The notes under the pieces were generated by a model that saw only the letters and a list, made by a program, of their open reading frames with translations, searched no databases and was not told where the DNA came from. 6,570 bases of DNA from Burkholderiaceae bacterium (GTDB lineage: Bacteria; Pseudomonadota; Gammaproteobacteria; Burkholderiales; Burkholderiaceae_C). The translations under genes and the position numbers were made by a program. Within the stretch, counting starts at the first letter, position 1; each line of letters opens with the position of its first letter. Positions 1-5,114 of this stretch are shown piece after piece. Where the stretch lies: the NCBI GenBank assembly GCA_031276435.1, contig JAISNB010000020.1, positions 1 through 6,570 of the forward strand, in the 5' to 3' direction.

Positions 1-49
1 CTTTGGAGACATCGATGCCAGCGAACTTCTCGGTAACGACTTCACTCAT
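1..49 (-). CDS. IS110-family transposase (DEDD recombinase), N-terminal fragment cut by the window edge
   Basis: Reading the minus strand from the ATG at 49 gives 16 codons, MSEVVTEKFAGIDVSK, before the window ends. The Gly-Ile-Asp-Val-Ser-Lys block near the N-terminus is the signature of the RuvC-like domain of IS110/IS1111 recombinases; its Asp (residue 13) would be the first acid of the DEDD catalytic set. These enzymes cut and rejoin DNA for insertion-sequence transposition and, in the IS110 group, work with a bridge RNA. GGGA at 58-61 lies 8 nt before the ATG and serves as ribosome-binding site, supporting this start. The call rests on a short but characteristic motif plus the structured non-coding leader upstream; the rest of the gene is outside the window, so its integrity is unknown. 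Confidence 0.72.
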   Translation of the reverse strand, partial: MSEVVTEKFAGIDVSK

Positions 50-59
50 TTTTCACATC

Positions 60-248
60 CCATCCTTGCAAAATACGGGCTTGGTGCCCAGGCAACCGTT
101 CGGGTTCAAGGTGAAAAAAACGGCTGGATGCTCCTGGCTCTCCCACGGGATCATCACTGTCCCAGAGGGCTGACGAGCTATCCAGCCGGGCTGCTCAAAC
201 AGGTAGAAATCTACCCGGTTGGGCGGCAGAGGGAAGATACAAGGATGG
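60..248 (-). ncRNA. candidate IS110 bridge RNA / structured left-end RNA
   Basis: On the minus strand, just upstream of the recombinase, three structured blocks follow one another. First is a hairpin GGTAGA/TCTACC (202-215) with a 2-nt loop. Second is a large hairpin closed by the perfect 9-bp pair CGGCTGGAT/ATCCAGCCG (188-180 with 129-121), with an inner GCTC/GAGC pair and an apical CTCT-GGGA/TCCC-AGAG arm, followed by seven Ts (120-114). Third is a smaller domain closed by CCTTG/CAAGG (111-107 with 68-64), with an inner GGGC/GCCC hairpin (89-86 with 80-77). A 5' stem-loop followed by two looped domains is the known layout of IS110 bridge RNAs, whose loops pair with target and donor DNA. An 11-bp helix (238-248 with 60-70) could close the whole RNA. 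Its CAAGG strand is the same one used to close the third domain, so the two folds compete. Length (about 150-190 nt), place and order fit; guide sequences could not be assigned without the element ends. The seven Ts might instead mark a terminator. Confidence 0.5.
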
Positions 249-259
249 CGCGAAGCGCC
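247..259. repeat. short palindrome GGCGC-GAA-GCGCC beside the IS end
   Basis: A perfect 5-bp inverted repeat with a GAA loop sits immediately outside the structured IS110 left end and 62 bases before the composite repeat at 322. It looks like a REP-type hairpin. IS110-family elements are known to insert in or beside such palindromes, so this may be part of the original target; that is inference. Confidence 0.5.
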
Positions 260-321
260 GGGTGAGAGGTGAGACTTCCGTATGCAAGAAAGAAAATGCC
301 CGTCGTCGCCCCTCTCCCTAG

Positions 322-398
322 CCCTCCCCCCACAGGGGGAGGGGATATAAAAATCATCCTCACCCCTTTCATTATCCCCTGGCCGCCATTCAGGGGGA
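322..398. repeat. composite dispersed repeat, copy A
   Basis: A hairpin (CCCTCCCCC at 322-330 paired with GGGGGAGGG at 335-343, CACA loop) runs into a 56-base core at 343-398 that starts GGATATAAAAAT and ends TTCAGGGGGA. The same core is found at 6232-6287; by hand count 44 of 56 positions agree without gaps. The core has its own small inverted repeat GGAT/ATCC (343-346 with 356-359). No gene is supported between 50 and 444; this repeat, the IS end and short spacers account for that stretch. Function unknown; intergenic hairpins of this kind can end transcription or stabilise mRNA 3' ends. Confidence 0.7.
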
Positions 399-444
399 CG
401 GCCCAACCCTTAAAGCCGCTTTCCGGGCCATGCGACACTGAAGA

Positions 445-1320
445 TCAGCCATCCACGGCCACAGCGGGCGCTTCAGCCAAGCTGGCGTCCGGTGTTTTGT
501 TCTTTTTGAAAAACCTGCTCCGCACTACGAAAGACAAAACCGGAATGGCCGCCATGGCCGCTATTGCAGCCAGCAACAAGAGTGGAAATACCCATCCGGA
601 AAAAGTAAAAGCAGGGATGGCATATACTGAATAAAAAGGCAAGGCCACAAACACAAGCAGCAGCGCAAAAACAAATTCAATCCGCCTCAAGCGCCTGAAT
701 GCATGCGCCAGAACCAGCAGCGCCATGGCGGGAACAGAATACCGTATGATTTGTTTGATTCTGTATTCATTTTGCTTGTCAAGCATTTCCTTGCGGGTCA
801 CGTCACTGGTCTGCGACCAGGCTTTGGCCAGGGCGGGATCACCCCATAATCCGGCCTTTCGCTTTTGCGCCTGTTTTTGCGCGGCAACGTAGTCCGGATT
901 CATGGGCCATGCCCGGGTTGGCCAGGTCACTGCATAACCCTCTTTCAGCAGTTGCAAGCCAATGTCCTTGCCATCCAGATACACCGTGCCCACCACATAA
1001 TCATGGTTGTCTTTTTCTGATTGGTATGTACGGTGAATTTTGATAGAGACAATCTTGTTCGATATTGCATATTCAAGCGACTCGTGTCTTTTCATCGCTA
1101 TTTTTGCTTCATTAGGCATCCATGTCTGGTGGAATTTCCCCAGAAAACCCTCTTCACACTGGAAATCCGCAAGCAAATCCTCGACGAAAGGATTTATTCC
1201 TATCACCTTGCAGTCAACGGTTTTCTGGAACACCGATGGCAGCGCGGCCAGGGCATGCAGCGAACAACAAGCCAGCAAAACACCCGGCAGAAAATGGCGT
1301 ATGTGGCGGCGTATTGTCAT
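445..1320 (-). CDS. SNase-like (thermonuclease-fold) protein with C-terminal membrane segments, probably non-catalytic
   Basis: A 291-residue protein. Residues 1-26 form a signal peptide or N-terminal anchor (Arg-rich start, hydrophobic core, Ala-Leu-Ala cleavage site; LLAC at 15-18 could alternatively act as a lipobox). Residues about 35-163 resemble the staphylococcal nuclease family, clearest in the second half: VYLDGKDIGLQLLKEGYA (113-130) and KAGLWGDP (155-162). The nuclease residues are not seen: there is no Asp-Gly-Asp-Thr, no Arg-x4-Asp-x-Pro-Glu, and the catalytic Arg before VYLDG is replaced (DYVVGTVYLDG). Three hydrophobic helices follow (about 191-207, 214-233, 241-266) and a short polar tail. 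It is the second gene of a pair, 15 bases after its paralogue, with only a weak ribosome-binding site, so it is probably translated from the same message. Base composition is less GC-rich than the ZIP and RquA-like genes. Role unknown; a periplasmic binding domain anchored in the inner membrane is possible. Confidence 0.8.
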   Translation of the reverse strand: MTIRRHIRHFLPGVLLACCSLHALAALPSVFQKTVDCKVIGINPFVEDLLADFQCEEGFLGKFHQTWMPNEAKIAMKRHESLEYAISNKIVSIKIHRTYQSEKDNHDYVVGTVYLDGKDIGLQLLKEGYAVTWPTRAWPMNPDYVAAQKQAQKRKAGLWGDPALAKAWSQTSDVTRKEMLDKQNEYRIKQIIRYSVPAMALLVLAHAFRRLRRIEFVFALLLVFVALPFYSVYAIPAFTFSGWVFPLLLLAAIAAMAAIPVLSFVVRSRFFKKNKTPDASLAEAPAVAVDG

Positions 1321-1335
1321 GTCTTGTGGCCTGAT

Positions 1336-2019
1336 TCAGTCCTGCGACGAATCATATAAAGCCTTTAAAACACCTATGGCAATGGCAGGGCACAATGCAA
1401 GCGTATCCTTGCAGAATGCTGGCATCATTTTATCCAGCGCCTCAGCTTTCTTCCATTGCGCGTCAGGAAGATTTTCCAGTGTGACATCCTTTGTCTGCGA
1501 CAGAATGCTGGCTGAAGATGGATCGCCCCACAGTCCTGCCTTCTGCTGCTGTGCCTGTTTTTGCGCGACAATGTATTCAGGGTTTTCAGGCCAGGCCTGG
1601 GTGGGCCAGGTTACGGCGAGTCCCGCTTTTAGCAATTCAAGGCCAATGTCCTTGCCATCCAGGTAAAAAGTACCCACGTCAGAATGGTGGCGTTCTTCCC
1701 TGGTTTTATTCAAATTCTGAATCTTGACGGACAGTGTTTTTGGCTCTTCTGGTTTTTGCCAGATCAATTCCTTAAGCAGTTTCTGGTGTTGTGCGACTGT
1801 TTGCAAATTGTGTTTCGGCACCCACAATTGATAAAACGATACGATGGCTGTCGACAAATGCTCGGGGCCACGGTCGGGACCTGAACACATGATGAACTCC
1901 GTTGACATGTCTATTGGTTTGCATTCAATGGTTTGGGCGCCTGATTCCGGCGCGGCCAGAATGTTCAATGAACCCAAGGCCAGAAAAATACCCAAAAACA
2001 AGCGCGTGCAGTGTGTCAT
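1336..2019 (-). CDS. secreted SNase-like protein, paralogue of the next gene, probably non-catalytic
   Basis: A 227-residue protein with a signal peptide (hydrophobic residues 7-21, likely cut after ILAA at 20-23), so it should be periplasmic or exported. Residues about 31-168 match the downstream protein; the best block is YLDGKDIGLELLKAGLAVTW (119-138), then a Trp-Pro-x-x-Ala-Trp-Pro segment and KAGLWGDP (160-167). This is the C-terminal half of the staphylococcal nuclease fold. As in its partner, the Asp-Gly-Asp-Thr and Arg-x4-Asp-x-Pro-Glu motifs and the catalytic Arg are missing (HHSDVGTFYLDG). Two cysteines in the N-terminal half (C33, C45) correspond in place to C37 and C55 of the paralogue and could form a disulfide. 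The C-terminus has no clear membrane helix, unlike the paralogue. The start is supported by GGAG at 2028-2031, 8 nt before the ATG. It is first in a two-gene transcript. Confidence 0.8.
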   Translation of the reverse strand: MTHCTRLFLGIFLALGSLNILAAPESGAQTIECKPIDMSTEFIMCSGPDRGPEHLSTAIVSFYQLWVPKHNLQTVAQHQKLLKELIWQKPEEPKTLSVKIQNLNKTREERHHSDVGTFYLDGKDIGLELLKAGLAVTWPTQAWPENPEYIVAQKQAQQQKAGLWGDPSSASILSQTKDVTLENLPDAQWKKAEALDKMMPAFCKDTLALCPAIAIGVLKALYDSSQD

Positions 2020-2283
2020 GTCATATGCTCCAGGTTAATTTCAGTCCATGTTGCACAGGGTGTGCCGGGGAGCGCCGCCAGCCGGGAAAGCCGCGCGGCC
2101 ACGCGCAGGCGCGGGCGGCGTCCAAAAAAGGTGATCGGGATGGTGCGCGGCGGCCACATGGCAGCCATTGTGCCATGCGGGTGGGCGATGGCGGGTTTGA
2201 AGAAAACCCCGTTGTTTCTTGAGCAGCGCATGGGCGCCGCCGCGCGGTTTAGGCACGCGCCATTGGCGGGGCGCGGCGGCGGT
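2020..2283. other. GC-rich intergenic spacer
   Basis: No convincing gene. A 6-bp hairpin GGGTTT/AAACCC (2193-2198 with 2204-2209) lies downstream of the ZIP gene, but on the minus strand no T-run follows it, so it is at best a weak end signal for that gene. The promoter of the nuclease-like pair should lie near 2035-2100; I see no clear -35/-10 pair. Confidence 0.4.
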
Positions 2284-3564
2284 TTACTCGCGCTCTTTTT
2301 CGCGCGCCTGCGCGCTGCCGCTTGCGGTTTGCCGGGTTTGCGCGCCTTCGCGCTCATGTTCATGCTCGTGACCATCATCGTGTTCATCGTGCGCGTCGTG
2401 CTCATGGCCCGCGTGATGGTGTGCATCATCATCATCGTCGTCCTGGGCATGGTGGACGGCGGCAGGCTGCGCCCGGGATGCCGATGGCGCGCCCACGCTA
2501 TCGCCCGCGTGATTTTCATCATGCCCCGCGCGCGCGTCGTGCTCATGGTCATGGTCGCCATGCCCGTGCCCGTGGTCGCCGCCATCGTGGTCGTCATGGC
2601 TGTGCCCGTCGTGCTCATCATGGTCGTGGTCTTGCGCGTGCCCGTGCGGGTGCGCGCCCGTTGTCGCCCCGTGCGCGTGACCATGCGTGTGCCCCAGTCT
2701 GTGGCTGATGGCGCCCATCACCAGAACCAGCGCCATTCCCGCGGCCAGCCAGAACAGTTGCGCCACGGTTTGCCGCGCGTTCAGCCGTTTTTGCAGTTGC
2801 GGTATCAAGTCGGCCAGCGCCACGTAAATGAAGCTGCTGGAAGCCAGCGCCACAAAGTACGGCAGCCAGGCGTCAAACAGGCCAAGCAGCCAGTAACTGA
2901 CCAGCCCGCCCAGGGCGGTGACCGATCCGGCCAGCGATACCTTGAGCAGCGCGCCGCGCCGGTTGTCGCGCCCGGCCTGGCGCAAGACGGCCAGATCGCC
3001 CATGTGGTGCGGCACTTCGTGCGCCAGCACGGCCAGGGCGGCCAGCAGGCCCAGTTTGAGGTCGGCCATGAAGGCCGAGGCAATCAGTACACCGTCGCCA
3101 AAGCAGTGCACGCTGTCGCCCAGCAGCACGCTCCAGCTTCCGCCCACGCGCGCATGGTTGTGCGCGTGCGCGTGCCCGGCGTGCTCCGACTGCCGCGCGG
3201 CGGGCAGGTCGGGCGCGGCAGGGGCGTTGGCACCGGCGTTGTCGCTGTTGCCTTGCATGGCCTCGTCCAGGTTGGGCATGCTGGGCGCGTGCTCGTGGCC
3301 GTGGTGCCACAGCTCCGCCTTGTCGAGCAAGAAAAAGAACAGCAGCCCGCTCAAAATCGTGAGAAACAAGTTTTGCGGGCTGCTTGCCATTTCAAACGCC
3401 TCGGGCAGCAAATGCACGAACGCCGTCGCCAGCAAAGCGCCAGCGGCCAGGCTGAGCATGTGCTGCGTGTAGCGCGCCAAAGCGCCAAAGCTCAGCGCAG
3501 CGGCCAGCCAGACGCTGCCCACACCCGCCAGCGCCGTACCCAGAACAATTGCCAATAACACCAT
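2284..3564 (-). CDS. ZIP-family metal (probably zinc) transporter with His/Asp-rich C-terminal tail
   Basis: A 426-residue inner-membrane protein expected to import Zn2+ or a related divalent metal. Eight hydrophobic segments can be drawn: about 1-22, 35-57, 65-83, 143-166, 170-194, 205-228, 233-256 and 268-287. TM4 has the metal-site motif HCFGDG (153-158) and TM5 has HEVPHHMGD (182-190), both signatures of ZIP proteins; HLLPEAF (51-57) in TM2 and SFIYVALADLIPQL (244-257) in TM7 are also typical. The TM3-TM4 loop holds a His cluster (87-92 and 128-137). Unusually, residues 291-404 add a tail with 33 His and about 23 Asp. With eight helices and the usual ZIP topology the tail would face the periplasm. 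An ATG at 3708 would add 48 residues, but the start at 3564 is better: AAGGA lies 9 nt upstream and the protein then begins directly with TM1. Specificity (Zn versus Fe, Mn, Cd) cannot be read from sequence. Confidence 0.9.
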   Translation of the reverse strand: MVLLAIVLGTALAGVGSVWLAAALSFGALARYTQHMLSLAAGALLATAFVHLLPEAFEMASSPQNLFLTILSGLLFFFLLDKAELWHHGHEHAPSMPNLDEAMQGNSDNAGANAPAAPDLPAARQSEHAGHAHAHNHARVGGSWSVLLGDSVHCFGDGVLIASAFMADLKLGLLAALAVLAHEVPHHMGDLAVLRQAGRDNRRGALLKVSLAGSVTALGGLVSYWLLGLFDAWLPYFVALASSSFIYVALADLIPQLQKRLNARQTVAQLFWLAAGMALVLVMGAISHRLGHTHGHAHGATTGAHPHGHAQDHDHDEHDGHSHDDHDGGDHGHGHGDHDHEHDARAGHDENHAGDSVGAPSASRAQPAAVHHAQDDDDDDAHHHAGHEHDAHDEHDDGHEHEHEREGAQTRQTASGSAQAREKERE

Positions 3565-3573
3565 TTTTCGCTT

Positions 3574-3580
3574 TCCTTCC
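3574..3580 (-). promoter_or_regulatory. ribosome-binding site of the ZIP gene
   Basis: GGAAGGA on the minus strand, 9 nt before the ATG at 3564; it decides for this start over the in-frame ATG at 3708. Confidence 0.65.
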
Positions 3581-3961
3581 AAAATTGCGCCTGCCGCCAC
3601 CGCCGTTGCCGGGGCCAGCCACAGGCTTTCAAAAAGCACAACAATTCCACCCGCGCGCCGCTTGCCCAACCACTGGCGGCGCGCGCTGCCGCCAAAGCGC
3701 CCGGGCAATCAGCCGCCTAGCTGCCGCGCAGCCCGATGGGTCGGCATGTATGCAATGCGTGGAAGGCTTGTTGCGGGCAGATCGTCAAACCGCGTCTGCC
3801 GGATCGCCACTGCCGCCGCTGCTGCCCGCGCGCATGAAAGTTGCGCGCGCGCCCGGATCGGCTGGCCGCGCTTTTTCCAGCGCGGTTTTTATCTTAGCAA
3901 CGCTGTCAAGCCCCGCGCCGCCGCGCCAATACGCCTGCCGCGCGGCGCGCGCGCGAGCCGA
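3581..3961. other. intergenic region without a supported gene
   Basis: This stretch lies between the minus-strand ZIP gene and the plus-strand tRNA. Open frames exist on both strands, but they are GC-rich shadows without ribosome-binding sites or recognisable domains. It must carry the ZIP promoter (leftward) and the upstream part of the tRNA promoter. I found no Zur-like palindrome by eye. Confidence 0.5.
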
Positions 3962-3967
3962 TATAAT
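3962..3967 (+). promoter_or_regulatory. -10 box of the tRNA-Thr gene
   Basis: A consensus TATAAT lies 12 bases before the tRNA and predicts transcription starting near 3973-3975, only a few bases before the mature 5' end. The bases after it (CGCGCC) form a GC-rich discriminator, typical of stable-RNA promoters under stringent (ppGpp/DksA) control. No good -35 hexamer is seen at the usual spacing. Confidence 0.65.
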
Positions 3968-3979
3968 CGCGCCTTTCGT

Positions 3980-4055
3980 GCCGGCGTAGCTCAGTTGGTA
4001 GAGCAACGCACTCGTAACGCGTAGGTCACCAGTTCGATTCCGGTCGCCGGCACCA
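3980..4055 (+). tRNA. tRNA-Thr, anticodon CGU
   Basis: A 76-nt cloverleaf with encoded CCA (4053-4055). The acceptor stem GCCGGCG/CGCCGGC is perfect; the D arm is GCTC/GAGC with loop AGTTGGTA; the anticodon loop is CTCGTAA with CGU at 4013-4015, reading the threonine codon ACG; the T loop is TTCGATT. Two stems each hold an A-C mismatch: tRNA positions 31-39 (4010 with 4018) and 52-62 (4031 with 4041). The gene stands alone, with its own -10 box before it and a terminator after it. Confidence 0.95.
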
Positions 4056-4108
4056 CACTTTTTTGCGCGCCCGCCAGTCCAGCCCATGGGCGCGCCGCCA
4101 GCCCATTC

Positions 4109-4141
4109 AAAAGCCACCCGCAGCGTGCGTGTGGCTTTTTT
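4109..4141 (+). terminator. Rho-independent terminator after tRNA-Thr
   Basis: AAAAGCCAC (4109-4117) pairs with GTGGCTTTT (4131-4139); inside it CGCA (4119-4122) pairs with TGCG (4126-4129) around a GCG loop, with one C-T mismatch between the two helices. The T-run 4136-4141 completes the signal. It sits 54 bases after the tRNA and upstream of the regulator, separating the two transcripts. Confidence 0.85.
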
Positions 4142-4294
4142 CATGCCGCAAACAGTGGCGCAAGGCAGCGCCAGCGCGCATGGCCGCGCGCGGCGATCAA
4201 GGCCGGACAGAGCCGCAAACGCGGCATTTGCGGCGCGGCTTGATGCGCTTTCGGTCAAATTGGGCACATCATTTGGCCGCTGCCGCTTCCCTGA

Positions 4295-4308
4295 TTGATG
4301 TGCATCAA
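4295..4308. promoter_or_regulatory. FNR/ANR/DNR-type operator TTGAT-N4-ATCAA
   Basis: TTGATGTGCATCAA is a perfect match to the half-sites of the FNR-type consensus; the symmetry extends one base each side (A/T). Its centre (4301.5) is 43.5 bases before the ATG at 4345. At the classic -41.5 activation distance transcription would begin at about 4343, almost at that ATG and 14 bases before the next in-frame ATG (4357), so a short-leader or leaderless message, or repression, is possible. Confidence 0.65.
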
Positions 4309-4312
4309 TGCC

Positions 4313-4333
4313 TTGCCGGGCATGCACCGGCAA
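4313..4333. promoter_or_regulatory. inverted repeat TTGCCGG-N7-CCGGCAA before the Crp/Fnr gene
   Basis: A perfect 7-bp inverted repeat whose spacer contains a GCATGC palindrome, 4 bases after the FNR-type box and 11 bases before the ATG at 4345. It may be a second operator or, in RNA, a hairpin over the region where a ribosome would bind. Confidence 0.45.
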
Positions 4334-4344
4334 AGTGCCTGCTT

Positions 4345-4977
4345 ATGTTGACATCCATGGCATTGCATGCTGCGGGCAGGACGATTGCGCTGGCACCCGG
4401 AGAGATCATCCTGCGGCGCGGCCAGCCGCCCGATCCGGTCATGCACCTCAACAGCGGGCGCGTCGCCATGGGCATCCTGCAACATGGCGCCCTGGTGCAC
4501 GATCTGGGCGCGCTGCAAGGCCCGTTCTGGCTCAACGCCAGTTGCGCCGTGCTGCAAAAATCCCCCGTGCTGGACATGGTGGCGCAAAGCGCCGTCGAAT
4601 TGCTGCTGCTGCCGCTGGCCGCTTTTGAGGCGGCCCTGAAAAACCTGGCCGAACCCGGCCCGCGGCTGCTGCACGACATGGCGCTTGCGCACCGCCACCA
4701 GGCCAAACTGGCCGTCAGCCGCCTGGTCAAGGACGCCGAGGCGCGCTGCGCCGAATGGCTGCTGCGCCATGCCGAGCCAGAACCCGGCGGCCAGCCGGGC
4801 GCGCTGACGGTGTTCTTGCGCGAGCGCAAGCGCCTCATTGCCGCGCACTTGGGCATTGCGCCGGAAACCTTTTCGCGCGTGCTGCGGCAGTTGCGCGAAC
4901 GCAGCCTGATCAGCGGCTCGGGCCGTGTGCTGCGCCTGATCGATCCGCCCGCCCTGCGCGCCCTGGCGGCCATCTGA
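4345..4977 (+). CDS. Crp/Fnr-family transcriptional regulator
   Basis: A 210-residue protein. Residues about 12-100 form a cyclic-nucleotide-binding-like beta barrel (RTIALAPGEIILRRG at 12-26, then SGRVAMG), followed by a long dimer helix (about 108-142) and a C-terminal winged helix. The recognition helix reads APETFSRVLRQL (172-183), with the Glu-x-x-Ser-Arg pattern that FNR-type proteins use to read TTGAT. Only two cysteines (67, 135) are present, so an FNR-like 4Fe-4S oxygen sensor is unlikely; a DNR-like or ligand-free type fits better. The start is uncertain: no Shine-Dalgarno sequence is visible at any candidate. The ATG at 4243 would give 244 residues, nearer the family norm, with a plausible N-terminal helix, but would place the FNR-type box and inverted repeat inside the gene, and codon third positions are much less GC-rich before about 4366. 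It lies 137 bases before the RquA-like gene on the same strand. Confidence 0.82.
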   Translation: MLTSMALHAAGRTIALAPGEIILRRGQPPDPVMHLNSGRVAMGILQHGALVHDLGALQGPFWLNASCAVLQKSPVLDMVAQSAVELLLLPLAAFEAALKNLAEPGPRLLHDMALAHRHQAKLAVSRLVKDAEARCAEWLLRHAEPEPGGQPGALTVFLRERKRLIAAHLGIAPETFSRVLRQLRERSLISGSGRVLRLIDPPALRALAAI

Positions 4978-5000
4978 ATGCGCGGCCCCTGACACACTGA

Positions 5001-5016
5001 ATCCGCGCGCGCGGAT
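5001..5016. repeat. perfect 16-bp palindrome after the Crp/Fnr gene
   Basis: ATCCGCGCGCGCGGAT is fully self-complementary and sits 24 bases past the stop codon at 4977, ahead of the RquA-like gene. No T-run follows, so it is not a standard terminator. It may be an operator or an mRNA hairpin; the alternating CG core could also favour Z-DNA. Confidence 0.45.
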
Positions 5017-5114
5017 GTGGCGGTGGTGGCAATCTCGGGCACACTTGGCGCAGTAGCCCGCACACGCGCGCGCTCACCCACGCAATTTCTTTCTCAATCG
5101 CCCCAGAGCATCCC

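Larger units (their letters stand above)
1..248 (-). mobile_element. left end of an IS110-family insertion sequence (outer boundary approximate)
   Basis: The recombinase start at 49 faces left, so the bases from 50 up to roughly 240 are the left-end non-coding region of the element. IS110-group elements have a long left-end non-coding segment of this size, without the terminal inverted repeats of most insertion sequences, which makes the exact end impossible to fix from one copy. I place it near 240-248 because the structured RNA signals stop there and a palindrome-rich chromosomal repeat begins (247-398). The right end and the rest of the recombinase are outside the window. Confidence 0.6.

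Noticed and set aside
53..406. 117-residue open frame on the minus strand across the IS left end and the repeat
   Set aside because: It runs through strong RNA hairpins and into the dispersed repeat, has no known domain, and its stop lies just before the recombinase start; the region is better explained as non-coding.
2041..2256. 71-residue minus-strand open frame between the ZIP gene and the nuclease-like pair
   Set aside because: No domain, no ribosome-binding site, composition typical of GC-rich spacer.
2011..3558. 515-residue plus-strand open frame opposite the ZIP gene, rich in Val and Met
   Set aside because: It is the antisense of the ZIP gene; His and Asp codons read backwards become Val and Met codons, giving a false hydrophobic protein. 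The ZIP motifs on the other strand are decisive.
3564..3708. 48-residue N-terminal extension of the ZIP protein
   Set aside because: The internal start at 3564 has a good ribosome-binding site and begins directly with the first membrane helix; the extension looks like translated leader.
3785..4333. 182-residue minus-strand open frame containing a DRNRTGDLRVTSALLYQLSYAG-like stretch
   Set aside because: That peptide is the familiar antisense translation of a tRNA gene (3980-4055) and is often wrongly annotated as a protein; the frame also crosses the terminator and the FNR-type box.
4063..4344. 94-residue N-terminal extension of the Crp/Fnr regulator
   Set aside because: The open frame begins before the tRNA terminator hairpin and crosses it, so the full extension is not real; a shorter extension from 4243 remains possible and is noted with the gene.
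4255..5081. Long minus-strand open frames opposite the Crp/Fnr gene
   Set aside because: They are antisense shadows; the plus strand has a clear winged-helix and nucleotide-binding-like domain.
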